A stretch of 64,000 nt of DNA from Flavobacterium hungaricum (GCF_015182285.1 NZ_PRDM01000001.1:558001-622000); one strand, 5' to 3'; positions 37,284 through 47,538 are shown, counted from the stretch's first letter. Translations and numbers: made by a program. The notes: generated by a model not told the origin, from the sequence alone.

Positions 37284-38402
37284 TTAAAGATTTTTCAAAT
37301 ATGTTTTTCTTTGGCAGTGAATTGTGGGATCAAAGTTTTTCCAAAGTAGATGAATGGCATTGTTTTCCAGCAATTCTGGAGTTCTAATACAAGTTTGAAT
37401 TCCTTTTGCCGAAAAAGTTTTGTAATATTCATCAAAAATAATAGCAGTAACACCTTTGTTTTGGTATTCTGGATGAACGCCGATTAGGTAGAATACAACA
37501 TCTTTACTATGTTTTCTGGCTCTTAAAAGGTGAAGGAATCCAAATGGAAATAGTTTTCCCTTTATTTTTTGCAAAGCTTCTGTAAAACTTGGCATTACAA
37601 TACTAAAAGCAACCAGTTTATCGTCTTTATCTACCACAAATTTGATGTATTCTGGATTGATAAAACTAATGTATTTTTTCTTGAAATATTCTTTCTGAAC
37701 GTCTGAAATAGCGACAAATGAGGCTAGTTTTTCATAAGATTCATTAAACAAATCGAACATTTTGTCTACGTGAGGCATAATGTCTTTAGTTTTGGTAAAA
37801 GTAAGCGCTTTTAATTCGTAACGTTTTTTTATCAAAGCCTGTGCTTTTTGAAAAAACTCTGGTTTTACATTTGAAAAAGGAAATATACTTTCGATATATT
37901 GTTTTTCAACCTGAAAACCCAGCTGTTCTAAATGCGTTACATAATACGGGTGATTGTACCATGTAATCATCGTTCCTACTTGGTCATAACCCTCGGTTAA
38001 CAAGCCGACTTTGTCTAAATTAGAGAATCCCATTGGGCCTTCTGCGTGTTCTAGATTGTGTTTTCTTCCTAATTCAAACACTTTTTCCAATAATGCTTTC
38101 GTAACTTCAATATCATCAATTACATCAAACCAGCCAAAACGTACTTTTCTTTTATGCTGATTATTTACTTCAGACCAATTGATGATTGCCGTAATACGTC
38201 CAACAATTTTATTGTCTTTGTAAGCCATATAAAAATACGCCTCGGCATTATCAAAAGCAGGATTTTTTGTTTTGTCAAAAGACTCTAGTTCGTCTGAAAT
38301 GATAGGCGGTACCCAATACGGACTGCCCTCATACAGTGAAAAAGGGAATTTGATGTATTCAGTTAATTCTTTTTTGCTTTTGGCTTCTTTAATTGTAATC
38401 AT
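37284..38402 (-). CDS. GNAT-fold acyltransferase-like protein
   Basis: A 372-residue cytosolic protein conserved in Bacteroidota. The N-terminal half includes PFSLYEGSPYWVPPIISDE and GPMGFSNLDKVGLLTEGYDQVGTM; the C-terminal half has the acetyl-CoA-binding GNAT pattern DVVFYLIGVHPEYQNKGVTAIIFDEYY. It has no signal peptide. It lies beside the alpha-oxoamine synthase, on the opposite strand. In other bacteria a GNAT-type enzyme performs the N-acylation step of ceramide synthesis, so an acyl-transfer role in sulfonolipid or sphingolipid synthesis is possible, but only the location suggests this. Confidence 0.75.
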   Translation of the reverse strand: MITIKEAKSKKELTEYIKFPFSLYEGSPYWVPPIISDELESFDKTKNPAFDNAEAYFYMAYKDNKIVGRITAIINWSEVNNQHKRKVRFGWFDVIDDIEVTKALLEKVFELGRKHNLEHAEGPMGFSNLDKVGLLTEGYDQVGTMITWYNHPYYVTHLEQLGFQVEKQYIESIFPFSNVKPEFFQKAQALIKKRYELKALTFTKTKDIMPHVDKMFDLFNESYEKLASFVAISDVQKEYFKKKYISFINPEYIKFVVDKDDKLVAFSIVMPSFTEALQKIKGKLFPFGFLHLLRARKHSKDVVFYLIGVHPEYQNKGVTAIIFDEYYKTFSAKGIQTCIRTPELLENNAIHLLWKNFDPTIHCQRKTYLKNL

Positions 38403-38456
38403 CTAAGATCGGATGTAAAACTCTTCAAAATGTATTAGAAGAATTTTGGTTAAATG

Positions 38457-39434
38457 TTATTCGTATTTTGATTTTCTTTTTCTTTCTTGTTCCTGATAAT
38501 CGGTTTCTCTTTGCTCCATTTGATTATCCTTGTTCTTTTTGGCTTTTTTATCAGCTTTCATAGCCGACATTTTTTCTTTATACCAGCCGTCATAGCGCCA
38601 GGAAACACCTACGCCGCCATATAGAATAGAAGGAGTGTTTTTAAAGTTAGTACTAACAGAAGCATCAACCTGCATATTGGCACTTAATAAATAAGCAGCG
38701 CCGCCGCGAACAATGTTGTCGCTGTAAAAGTCACTTTTAAATCCTTGAGTTTCTACAAAACCAGACCATTTATCATTAAAACCGTGGGTCAAAGTTAAGA
38801 CATATCCGTAACTTGGGTAATCTGTAGAGATATAATCTGCGATAATATTAGTGACAAAAACCCATTTTCCTCCACCAAAAAGGTTTTGAGTGATTAAGAC
38901 TACTTTTGGAGAAATGGCACCATCTTTTGAAAAATAATACGGATTATCTGCTCCGACAAAGTTGGCACCCGCAAATATAGAAACCGCAGGGATCAAAGAA
39001 TGCCAGTCAAAAGTGTAGTTGGCTTTCCAGCTGTAAATATTTTTGGCTCTCTTGTAATTTTTAAAAGGATCGTAAATTAGATATTTAGCTCCTAAAACAG
39101 TCTGTCTGAAATTGTTCTTTTTGTAGCTTGTATAAGGAGTGTCAAAGTTTTCCATTTGATATTGAAAATCAGCAATAAACTCCAGTTTTTCAAGAAATGC
39201 ACCGTATCTAATGGTCAAGTCGGTTCCAAGACCGCTGGCATCATAATCTAATAAATCGTGTTTTTCTTTGATACCGTAAATACCAAATTCGGCTTGAATA
39301 ACGTTTTTTCCAACGCTGAAAGCCGACATGGTTTCGCCGGGACGGTTAGAATTGATAACGTCTGTATATTGTGCAAAAAACAGTTGTGGAATAAAAAAAA
39401 GTACCGGGGCAAGTAAGTTTTTAATTTTGAACAT
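38457..39434 (-). CDS. Outer-membrane beta-barrel protein, MetA/phenol-transporter-like family
   Basis: A 325-residue protein with a signal peptide ending at LFFAQ, followed by alternating amphipathic strands (NVIQAEFGIYGIKEKHDLL, LTIRYGAFLEKLEFIADFQY, NAYLLSANMQVDASVS-like stretches, SILYGGVGVSWRYDGWY). NRPGETMSAFSVGKNVIQAE is typical of the transporter family PF13557. The C-terminal 45 residues are strongly charged (KADKKAKKNKDN, QERKRKSKYE) and probably periplasmic. The substrate is unknown. Confidence 0.78.
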   Translation of the reverse strand: MFKIKNLLAPVLFFIPQLFFAQYTDVINSNRPGETMSAFSVGKNVIQAEFGIYGIKEKHDLLDYDASGLGTDLTIRYGAFLEKLEFIADFQYQMENFDTPYTSYKKNNFRQTVLGAKYLIYDPFKNYKRAKNIYSWKANYTFDWHSLIPAVSIFAGANFVGADNPYYFSKDGAISPKVVLITQNLFGGGKWVFVTNIIADYISTDYPSYGYVLTLTHGFNDKWSGFVETQGFKSDFYSDNIVRGGAAYLLSANMQVDASVSTNFKNTPSILYGGVGVSWRYDGWYKEKMSAMKADKKAKKNKDNQMEQRETDYQEQERKRKSKYE

Positions 39435-39557
39435 AAATTTTTTTTTGGGTTAAAAAGTAATAACGCATTTCAAATGTACATATTTTATTATTTATTTAAG
39501 ATTGATATTTTATTTTTAAAGAACGGATTTATTAATTTTGGAAAAAATTATACAGTT

Positions 39558-39857
39558 ATGCAAGAAGCATCATTTTCAGGTTTGTTTAAAACCATCATGT
39601 GGGTTATAGCTTTTTATTATATTTTTAAATTTTTAGCTAGAATCTTTCTGCCGGTATTGGTAAAGAAGGCAGTAGAAAAAGCTGGAGAGAATTTTGACAG
39701 ACAACAACAGCAATACCGACAATATAATCAAGCTAATTCTTGGCAGAGTACCCGTACTAATACTAATGATGAAATAATCATTGATACGGCCAATGCCAAA
39801 AAACCGCGTGAGACCAAAAAGATTGGAGATTACGTTGATTACGAAGAAATAGATTAG
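39558..39857 (+). CDS. DUF4834 family small membrane protein
   Basis: A 99-residue protein with one transmembrane helix (FKTIMWVIAFYYIFKFLARIFLPVLV), a Gln/Tyr/Asn-rich stretch and a C-terminus ending GDYVDYEEID, matching DUF4834. A TAATTTTG box at 39533-39540 puts transcription start just before the ATG at 39558, which rules out longer readings. It precedes the YfhO gene by 52 bases and may be co-transcribed. The function is unknown. Confidence 0.8.
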   Translation: MQEASFSGLFKTIMWVIAFYYIFKFLARIFLPVLVKKAVEKAGENFDRQQQQYRQYNQANSWQSTRTNTNDEIIIDTANAKKPRETKKIGDYVDYEEID

Positions 39858-39909
39858 ATTTGTATCCTGAAAAATAAAGGATTCATCATTTAACCCAAAC
39901 CAGCCAAAA

Positions 39910-42369
39910 TTGAAAATAGTAAATAAGTTCTATCCGCATGCCCTTGCAATCTTGGGCTTTATTTTTGTTTCATTAATTTATTTTTATCCTGTTCTTCAGG
40001 GAAAACAGATTTTTCAGTCCGATATCGCACAATATACCGGAATGGCAAAAGAGCAGAATGATTTTAGAGCTGCGGAACATACAGAACCTTATTGGACCAA
40101 TTCGGCTTTTGGCGGTATGCCTACCTATCAGCTGGGAGCTCATTATCCAAATGATTTTGTAGGTAAAATTGATGATGTACTGCGTTTTCTTCCAAGACCT
40201 GCAGATTATCTGTTTTTATATTTTCTAGGCTTTTACGGCTTATTATTGGTTTTAAAGACAGATCCGCTTAAAGCTTTTATCGGAGCCCTTGCTTTTGGTT
40301 TTTCTACCTATTTAATCATAATTTTAGGTGTCGGTCACAATGCAAAAGCGCATGCCATTGCATATATGCCATTGGTTATTGCCGGTTTTATACTGGTTTT
40401 TCAGAAAAAATATATTTGGGGAGGTTTGCTCACCATGTTTGCGGTTGCGTTAGAAGTTAATGCCAACCACTTCCAGATGACCTATTATTTATTGATTTTT
40501 TTATTAATACTTTCAGGTTATTTTGCTTTCACTTTTATAAAAGACAAAGAATACAAACCGCTTTTAATTTCGATAGGAGTTTTACTTACGGCAGGAATAT
40601 TTGCTATTGGCGCAAATGCTGGAAATTTATTAGCAACCAACGAATATGCTAAATTCAGTACAAGAAGCAACAGTGAATTGACTTATAATCCTGACGGGAC
40701 AAAAAAAGAAAACGAGAATGCTTTAAGCCGAGAATATATCACAGAATACAGTTACGGAATTGCAGAAAGTTTTAATCTAATTGCGCCAAGACTTTTTGGT
40801 GGTTCTAATCATGAAAATGTGGGTACAGACAGTAGTATGTACCAGTTTATGATTGGGCAGGGAGTTCCAGAATCTAATGCAAAAGATTTTGTTTCCGGAA
40901 TGCCTACTTATTGGGGAGACCAGCCAATTGTTGCGGCTCCGGCTTATATTGGAGTAGTGGTTTTCTTTTTGGGAGTTTTAGCGTTGTTTATTGACGACAG
41001 AAAAATAAAATACGTTTTCCTTGGAGGAGCTCTATTTTCTCTGATTTTATCTTGGGGAAAAAATTTCTCATTCTTAACAGACTTTTTTATCGATTACGTT
41101 CCGATGTACGATAAATTCAGAGCTGTTTCGTCTATACAGGTTATTTTAGAATTATGCTTCCCAGTTTTAGCCGTTATGGGATTACAATCCTTTTTTAAAG
41201 CAAAAGACGAACCAAAATTACAACAGAAAGCGCTTGTACAGACAGGAGTTTTTGGTTTAGGAGTACTTATTATTTTGGTTATAGCAAAAGGCTTTTTCCA
41301 TTTTACAGGATCTAATGATCAATACTTTTTAGAGAGTTACGGACCAGGTTTTGTTGACGCGTTAAAAGAAGATCGAATGACGATGTATTACGCAGACTTA
41401 TTGCGTTCTGGCTTCTTTATTCTAGTTACTTTTGGAATTTTATGGTTGTTTATTAAAAACAAATTCTCTCAGAACACGACCTTAATTATTGTGGGTATTC
41501 TGATGATTTTTGATTTGTTTTTTGTGGATAAAAAATATGTTTCAGGAAAAGACTTTGTGAGCCCGGTTCAAATTGCAGCACCGTTTCAGGAAACACCAGC
41601 AGACGCTCAGATTTTACAAGATACAACTCACTACAGAGTTTTTGAAATAAACGGGAACATGTCCAGCGCAAGAGCTTCTTATTTCCATAATTCAATTGGA
41701 GGTTATCATGCTGCTAAACCTAGAAGAATGCAGCAATTGTTTGATTATCAAATTGCCAAAAATAATCTGGAAGTGCTTAATATGTTAAACGTTAAGTACG
41801 TAATCCAAACAGATAAGGAAGGAAAAGAGATTCCAACCGTAAATCCAGATGCTAATGGAAATGCATGGTTTGTAAGCGCTGTTAAATTGGTAAACAAAGC
41901 AGACGATGTAATGAAAGCATTGAATACGCTTGATACCAAAGAAGTAGCCGTTTTTAATGTTCATGAGAACGAAAGTAAATTTGAAAACGCACGTGCAAAG
42001 AAAGTATGGGATACAACGGGAACCATTAAAGTTGTCGAGTACAAGCCAAATTATATCAAATACCAAGCAGATACTCAAAAAGATGCTTTGGCAGTATTCT
42101 CTGAAATATACTATAAAAATGGATGGAATGCTTATATCGATGGAAAATTGACGAACCATTTCCCTGTAGATTATGTTTTAAGAGCTATGGAAATTCCAAG
42201 CGGAAAGCATAAGATTGAATTTAAATTTGAGCCTCAGGTTGTTAAAACTGGAGGAACAATTACTTTGATAAGTTCTATCGCAATGTTATTGCTTTTGGCT
42301 GGAGGTATTTATTTTGAAAAGTTCTATCGCAAGGATTCAGAAAAAAACAAAACAGCTACTCAGAATTAA
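39910..42369 (+). CDS. YfhO family membrane protein
   Basis: An 819-residue protein with about a dozen helices in the first 530 residues and a soluble C-terminal part, ending in another helix (TLISSIAMLLLLAGGIYF). The pattern FYPVLQGKQIFQSDIAQYTG, FGGMPTYQLG and the C-terminal YKNGWNAYIDGK fit YfhO. In Gram-positives YfhO is linked to glycosylation of lipoteichoic acid; GT-C type glycosyl transfer is likely here as well. The start appears to be TTG at 39910, since the next in-frame ATG would cut off the first helix. It lies upstream of a glycosyltransferase and a flippase. Confidence 0.85.
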   Translation: MKIVNKFYPHALAILGFIFVSLIYFYPVLQGKQIFQSDIAQYTGMAKEQNDFRAAEHTEPYWTNSAFGGMPTYQLGAHYPNDFVGKIDDVLRFLPRPADYLFLYFLGFYGLLLVLKTDPLKAFIGALAFGFSTYLIIILGVGHNAKAHAIAYMPLVIAGFILVFQKKYIWGGLLTMFAVALEVNANHFQMTYYLLIFLLILSGYFAFTFIKDKEYKPLLISIGVLLTAGIFAIGANAGNLLATNEYAKFSTRSNSELTYNPDGTKKENENALSREYITEYSYGIAESFNLIAPRLFGGSNHENVGTDSSMYQFMIGQGVPESNAKDFVSGMPTYWGDQPIVAAPAYIGVVVFFLGVLALFIDDRKIKYVFLGGALFSLILSWGKNFSFLTDFFIDYVPMYDKFRAVSSIQVILELCFPVLAVMGLQSFFKAKDEPKLQQKALVQTGVFGLGVLIILVIAKGFFHFTGSNDQYFLESYGPGFVDALKEDRMTMYYADLLRSGFFILVTFGILWLFIKNKFSQNTTLIIVGILMIFDLFFVDKKYVSGKDFVSPVQIAAPFQETPADAQILQDTTHYRVFEINGNMSSARASYFHNSIGGYHAAKPRRMQQLFDYQIAKNNLEVLNMLNVKYVIQTDKEGKEIPTVNPDANGNAWFVSAVKLVNKADDVMKALNTLDTKEVAVFNVHENESKFENARAKKVWDTTGTIKVVEYKPNYIKYQADTQKDALAVFSEIYYKNGWNAYIDGKLTNHFPVDYVLRAMEIPSGKHKIEFKFEPQVVKTGGTITLISSIAMLLLLAGGIYFEKFYRKDSEKNKTATQN

Positions 42370-42386
42370 ATATTAAACCAATTTTC

Positions 42387-43673
42387 TTGGAACAAAAAAA
42401 ACTTTTAATAATTACCTATTATTTTCCGCCTGCTGGAGGTCCTGGCGTACAGCGCTGGCTGAAATTTGTAAAATATCTGCCAGAATTTGGTGTACAGCCT
42501 ATTGTTTATGTTCCAGAAAACCCAACTTATCCTATTGTTGACGAAGGTTTGGCTGGTGAAATATCAGATAACGTAATTGTTTTAAAGAACAAAATTTGGG
42601 AGCCTTATCAATTGGCTTCTGTTTTTTCCAAAAATAAGACCAAGAAAATCAGTTCTGGGATTTTTCCGCAAAAGAAAAAACAGACTTTTTTAGACAAGAC
42701 TTTTCTATGGGTTCGAGGCAATCTTTTTATTCCAGACGCAAGAGTCTTTTGGGTAAAACCATCTGTTTCTTATTTAGAAAAATACATTCAGGAAAATAAT
42801 ATTGATACTATTGTAACTTCTGGACCACCGCACAGTCTGCACTTAATTGGTTTAGAATTACAGAAAAAATTAAATGTAAAATGGTTTGCAGATTTTCGCG
42901 ATCCGTGGACTACAATTGGGTATCATAAAGCACTTAGATTATCTTCTTACGCAGCAAAAAAACATAAAGCCTTAGAACATCAAGTTTTAAATGCAGCTGA
43001 CAAAATTATTGTAACCAGTAAAACTACAAAAACAGAATTTGAAGCTATCACCAATAAACCTATTACGGTGATTACAAACGGTTATGATGTAGAAACGGTA
43101 GAGAAACAAACTTTAGATACTAAGTTTACTCTGGCTCATATTGGTTCGTTCTTATCCGATAGAAATCCGCCGTTCTTATGGGAAATTTTGACAGAACTTT
43201 TACAGGAAGTTCCAGAGTTTAAATCGCATTTAGAAATTAAATTGATTGGAGCCGTAAGTCAGGAAGTTTTGGACGCCATACAAGAACATCAATTAAAAGA
43301 GTATTTAAATCTTTTAGGATACGTTTCTCATAAAGAAGCTGTGGCGCATCAAAGAAAATCACAGGTGTTGCTTTTAATCGAAATTAATTCGGAAGACACT
43401 AAAAGTATTATTCCGGGTAAATTGTTCGAATATATGGTTTCAAACCGCCCTATAATCGCGATCGGACCTCAAGGTTCTGACTTTGCCGATATTGTAACCC
43501 AGACTAATACAGGAGTATTTTTTGATTATTCTGAAAAGGCGAGATTAAAAAGTGTAATTTTGGACTTTTTTAATCAGTTTCTGGAAGGGAAATTACAATC
43601 GCATGGTATTGGTTTACAGCAATATTCGCGAAAAAACCTGACCAAACAATTAGTTCAGTTGATTAACGGATAA
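42387..43673 (+). CDS. Glycosyltransferase family 4
   Basis: A 428-residue GT-B fold transferase: N-terminal LLIITYYFPPAGGPGVQRWLKF with the glycine-rich loop, VKWFADFRDPW, TVITNGYD, and in the C-terminal half SIIPGKLFEYMVSNRPIIAIGP, which includes the nucleotide-sugar-binding E-x7-E-like region. Translation seems to begin at TTG 42387, 17 bases after the YfhO stop. It probably builds a surface glycan together with the neighbouring flippase. Sugar donor and acceptor are unknown. Confidence 0.88.
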   Translation: MEQKKLLIITYYFPPAGGPGVQRWLKFVKYLPEFGVQPIVYVPENPTYPIVDEGLAGEISDNVIVLKNKIWEPYQLASVFSKNKTKKISSGIFPQKKKQTFLDKTFLWVRGNLFIPDARVFWVKPSVSYLEKYIQENNIDTIVTSGPPHSLHLIGLELQKKLNVKWFADFRDPWTTIGYHKALRLSSYAAKKHKALEHQVLNAADKIIVTSKTTKTEFEAITNKPITVITNGYDVETVEKQTLDTKFTLAHIGSFLSDRNPPFLWEILTELLQEVPEFKSHLEIKLIGAVSQEVLDAIQEHQLKEYLNLLGYVSHKEAVAHQRKSQVLLLIEINSEDTKSIIPGKLFEYMVSNRPIIAIGPQGSDFADIVTQTNTGVFFDYSEKARLKSVILDFFNQFLEGKLQSHGIGLQQYSRKNLTKQLVQLING

Positions 43674-43720
43674 CAGCTTGCGTAATCTAAACTCTAAAAT
43701 CTAAATTCAGAAATCCAATA

Positions 43721-45190
43721 ATGGGCATTGTCTTAAATCAGTCTTTTAAAAATACGATCATAACTTACATTGGCTTCGGAATTGGCGCCATCAATACGCT
43801 TTATTTATACCCTATTTTTCTTGGTTCAACATTCTATGGTTTAACGAATTATATTACTTCTTCTGCAAATGTCATAATGCCGTTATTTGCAATTGGAATG
43901 CAGAATACATTAGTAAAATTTTATTCTCAATATAAAACCGATGAGGAGAAATCTCGTTTTTTATCCTTCACCGTTTTGTTTCCGATGCTCTTAATAATTC
44001 CGCTGTTATTAATCGGACTTTGTTTTTATGATCAGATCTTGTTTTTCTTATCAAAAAAGAATCCCATAGTAAAAGAGTACATCTGGCTGATCCCGATTAT
44101 TGGGTTGAGTATGGCTTATTTCGAGATTTTTTATGCCTGGGCACGCGTGCACATGCACTCTGTTTTTGGTAATTTTATAAAAGAAGTAGGGTTACGACTC
44201 TTTTCGTTGTTTTTATTAATCGCTGTTTATTTTGACTGGCTTACTGTAGAAGGATTTGTTTATGCAACTGCCGGCTTGTACTTTGTGGCTTTTTTAGTGA
44301 CCATGTTTTATGCATTCAATATCCAGAAACCTAATTTTCAATTTACAAAGCCAATCAATACAAAAGATATATTGACGTATACTTTTTATATCATTCTATC
44401 GGGAAGTGTTGCCAATTTACTGCTGGACGGAGATAAAATGATATTGAATCAATATATGATTATTGATAACATTGCTTTTTATTCTGTAGCAACGTATATC
44501 GCTTTGGTAATTTCTGTTCCGAGCCGTGCCATGCATCAAATTGTATATCCAATTACAGCAAAATTAATGCATGATAATAAACACGATGAATTAAATACAT
44601 TATACAAAAAGACATCAATAAACCTTCAATTTGTGGGAGGATTTGTAATGCTCTGTATTTTTGTAAATATTAATCAGTTGTACGAAATGGTTCCTGATGA
44701 ATACAGAGGTGGAATTCCGGTTGTATTCATGATCGGAATCTCTAAATATTTTGATTTAATTTTAGGGAATAATAATGCTATTATTTTTAATACCAAATAT
44801 TATAGAATGGTCTTGTATTTAGGGTTGATGCTTGTCTTTTTAACTTTTGTTTTAAATATGATATTCATTCCGATTTGGGGAATTTTCGGTTCTGCATTTG
44901 CGACCCTGTTGTCTATCACATTGTATAGTTTGGCCAAATTACTATTTGTGGTCAAAAAACTTCATTTATATCCGTTTACCAAACAAACGGTAGAATCTAT
45001 TGTATTGACTTTTATACTCTTTTTAGTATTCTACTTTTGGGAATTTCCATTTTATCAGCTCATCAGTATTGCTTTAAAATCTATTTTGGTTACAATTGCT
45101 TATGTATATCTGAATTACAAATTTAAAATCTCAATAGACATTAATAATGTAATTGATTCTCTTTTAAAGAAAATCGGAATTAAGATTTAA
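43721..45190 (+). CDS. Polysaccharide flippase (Wzx/MATE-like)
   Basis: A 489-residue protein with about fourteen helices and almost no soluble loops. The N-terminus NTIITYIGFGIGAINTLYLYPIFLGSTFYGL and later GDKMILNQYM, IWGIFGSAFATLLSITLYS are typical of the oligosaccharide flippase family, which moves lipid-linked glycans across the inner membrane. It follows the glycosyltransferase by 47 bases and most likely exports its product. Confidence 0.88.
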   Translation: MGIVLNQSFKNTIITYIGFGIGAINTLYLYPIFLGSTFYGLTNYITSSANVIMPLFAIGMQNTLVKFYSQYKTDEEKSRFLSFTVLFPMLLIIPLLLIGLCFYDQILFFLSKKNPIVKEYIWLIPIIGLSMAYFEIFYAWARVHMHSVFGNFIKEVGLRLFSLFLLIAVYFDWLTVEGFVYATAGLYFVAFLVTMFYAFNIQKPNFQFTKPINTKDILTYTFYIILSGSVANLLLDGDKMILNQYMIIDNIAFYSVATYIALVISVPSRAMHQIVYPITAKLMHDNKHDELNTLYKKTSINLQFVGGFVMLCIFVNINQLYEMVPDEYRGGIPVVFMIGISKYFDLILGNNNAIIFNTKYYRMVLYLGLMLVFLTFVLNMIFIPIWGIFGSAFATLLSITLYSLAKLLFVVKKLHLYPFTKQTVESIVLTFILFLVFYFWEFPFYQLISIALKSILVTIAYVYLNYKFKISIDINNVIDSLLKKIGIKI

Positions 45191-45285
45191 TACAGGTTTA
45201 CTTAAAAACCAGCGGTATTTTAAAATTGTAAGAATTTTGTTTTTATATTTGTTAGAAAGGATAACTAATTTATTTCTAGTCGAAT

Positions 45286-46938
45286 ATGAAAAAAGAATTA
45301 CTTAGGTTATTAGCTTTCTTTCTGTTTTTGCATTCTGTAGAAACTGCTGCTCAAAACAGCAGCAGACAAGATTCTGTCAAAGCACCTAGTTCCGTAAAAT
45401 TAAAAGGATATCCTGTCAGTCCGTTCAAGGATACGCTCTTTTATGTTTATAGCAAAGTAGGATCTTTTTCTGCCAAAGAAAGAGCTTCTTATATTACAGA
45501 TAAAATAAAAAGGCTTTACAGCGAATCTTTTTTTGAGAAAGATTCTATTAAGGTCGTTCCCTCAGATGTTTCTTTTGATATTGTGTACAAAAACGATTTT
45601 GTCGTAATGTCTATTTTAGACTCCGATGCCAAAGCCGAAAACCTGACGGTGCCAGTTTTAGCCAATCGTAATTTTGTTAGAATCAAAAACGCTATTGTCT
45701 ATGAAAATGAAAATTATTCGCAGCTGCCCAGACGTTTTGCTTACACGGCGTTACTGATCCTTATTATTGGAATTGTGTTGTTTTTGGTTGGAAAAATTTT
45801 CAATGCAGTTAAAAAATACATTGTCAGAAATAAAGAACGTTATTTTAAAGGAGTTAATTACGGAACTATAAAAATTTTATCGCCAGAAAAACAGCAGTTT
45901 CTCTTTCTCAAACTCTTCAGCATTATCAAAATAGTCACGCTTATTGTGATCGTTTATTTGTCGCTTCCTATTTTATTCAGCCTATTTCCCACCACAAAAG
46001 AATACACGACGATGCTTCTCCGCTGGATTCTAACGCCGGCGAAGTCTGCTTTAATGGGTTTTCTAGGTTTTTTACCAAGTTTGTTTACGATAATTGTTAT
46101 CATCATCATTTTTAAATATTCTTTAAAAGTCATTAAATTTTTCTTTGATGAAATAAAAAGCGAAAACATCAAAATCGACGGGTTTTACAGCGATTGGGCG
46201 CTTCCTACATTTAACATCATAAGGTTGTTAATGTATGCTTTTATGCTGGTCATTATTTTTCCGTATCTCCCAGGCTCAGATTCTACAATATTTAAAGGAG
46301 TTTCGGTTTTTGTCGGCGTGCTGTTTTCACTCGGATCTTCAAATGCAATAGCAAATATGGTAGCTGGTCTCGTAATCACGTACATGCGTCCGTTTAAAAT
46401 TGGTGATTACATAAAAATAGGCGATGTAAGCGGCGAAGTGATCGAGAAAACGGCATTGGTAACCCGAATCAGGACACCAAAATTTGAAGACATTACAATT
46501 CCAAATGCGACCGTTTTATCGAGTACATCAACAAATTACTCGGCAAACACCAAAAACTCAACTAACGGTCTTTTAATTCATACTACGGTGACAATTGGTT
46601 ATGATGTTCCTTGGGCCGATATTTACAAAGCTTTGATCGATGCCGCATTAAAAACAGATTTGACTGAAAAAGAACCGGCACCTTTTGTACTGCAAACCAG
46701 TCTGGACGATTTTTATGTTTCGTATCAAATAAATGTATATACCAAAGAACCTACCAAGCAGCCAAGAATCTATTCTTCGCTGCATCAAAATATTCAGGAT
46801 TCTTTTAATGCTGCCGGAATAGAAATTATGTCACCGCACTATAGTGCACTCCGTGAGGGAAATACGACAACAATTCCACCAGATTATTTGAAAGAGGATT
46901 ACCAAGCGCCGGCATTCAATATTAAGTCAAAAAGTTAA
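45286..46938 (+). CDS. Mechanosensitive ion channel, MscS family
   Basis: A 550-residue channel. A signal peptide (to about residue 22) is followed by a periplasmic domain of about 125 residues, about four to five helices, and the MscS core: pore helix SVFVGVLFSLGSSNAIANMVAGLVITYMRPF, then the beta domain GDYIKIGDVSGEVIEKTALVTRIRTPKFEDITIPNATV. It releases solutes on hypo-osmotic shock. A TATATTTG box at 45244-45251 is a likely -7 element. It is monocistronic. Confidence 0.9.
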   Translation: MKKELLRLLAFFLFLHSVETAAQNSSRQDSVKAPSSVKLKGYPVSPFKDTLFYVYSKVGSFSAKERASYITDKIKRLYSESFFEKDSIKVVPSDVSFDIVYKNDFVVMSILDSDAKAENLTVPVLANRNFVRIKNAIVYENENYSQLPRRFAYTALLILIIGIVLFLVGKIFNAVKKYIVRNKERYFKGVNYGTIKILSPEKQQFLFLKLFSIIKIVTLIVIVYLSLPILFSLFPTTKEYTTMLLRWILTPAKSALMGFLGFLPSLFTIIVIIIIFKYSLKVIKFFFDEIKSENIKIDGFYSDWALPTFNIIRLLMYAFMLVIIFPYLPGSDSTIFKGVSVFVGVLFSLGSSNAIANMVAGLVITYMRPFKIGDYIKIGDVSGEVIEKTALVTRIRTPKFEDITIPNATVLSSTSTNYSANTKNSTNGLLIHTTVTIGYDVPWADIYKALIDAALKTDLTEKEPAPFVLQTSLDDFYVSYQINVYTKEPTKQPRIYSSLHQNIQDSFNAAGIEIMSPHYSALREGNTTTIPPDYLKEDYQAPAFNIKSKS

Positions 46939-47085
46939 ATTATTGGTATTGAGAGGTTAAGTGTTGAAAATTAACAGTTAAATATTTTGTAATTAATTAT
47001 ATTAAATTTAACTTTAGTCTGAAAATTTTGCAGCGATAAATAAAAACTCCTGTTTAAAAACTAACAAATTACCCGAATAGAGGTA

Positions 47086-47116
47086 TTGGATGGATTTTTT
47101 TTAAAGGATATTTTTG
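47086..47116 (+). promoter_or_regulatory. Candidate promoter of the small membrane protein gene
   Basis: TTG at 47086-47088 and TATTTTTG at 47109-47116, 20 bases apart. It places transcription start near 47122 and so supports the ATG at 47176 rather than an upstream start. Confidence 0.6.
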
Positions 47117-47175
47117 CATCAAAATTGGAATACAACAATAAAGATAGAATGTGGATTAATTTTAGAGGAATTATT

Positions 47176-47475
47176 ATGAAAAGCAATCAGCTCAACCAGG
47201 AACAAAGCATGCAGGTATTTTCGAAGATGATATCGAACAAGGTTCGTAATGGATTTACGCTTGAGGAAAGAAATGATGAATTACTTTTTGCAGTCCTTTC
47301 TAAAGGTGGAAAAGTAGTCAACCACAGTTTAAATTTTATTATTTTTTGTTTGACATTAGGTTTATGGTCATTTGCATGGCTGTATTTAACATTTGAGGCC
47401 TCCAAACAAAAGAAGGTTTTAGTAGCTATAGATGAAGATGGTTTTCCGTTTGAAGAAAGATGTCTTGTAGCTTAG
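47176..47475 (+). CDS. Small membrane protein of 99 residues
   Basis: It has a soluble N-terminal part (NQEQSMQVFSKMISNKVRNGFTLEERNDELLFAVLSKGGKVVNH), a hydrophobic stretch long enough for one or two helices (LNFIIFCLTLGLWSFAWLYLTF), then a short charged tail. It has its own promoter and terminator. I do not recognise a family. Confidence 0.65.
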   Translation: MKSNQLNQEQSMQVFSKMISNKVRNGFTLEERNDELLFAVLSKGGKVVNHSLNFIIFCLTLGLWSFAWLYLTFEASKQKKVLVAIDEDGFPFEERCLVA

Positions 47476-47499
47476 ATTTAGGAAAATTAAAAAAATTAA

Positions 47500-47538
47500 A
47501 AGCCATAAACTGCACTCCCCGTATGCAGTTTATGGCTT
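47500..47538. terminator. Bidirectional terminator before uvrA
   Basis: A perfect 15-bp stem AAGCCATAAACTGCA / TGCAGTTTATGGCTT with a 9-base loop and T-rich flanks, between convergent genes. Confidence 0.9.
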
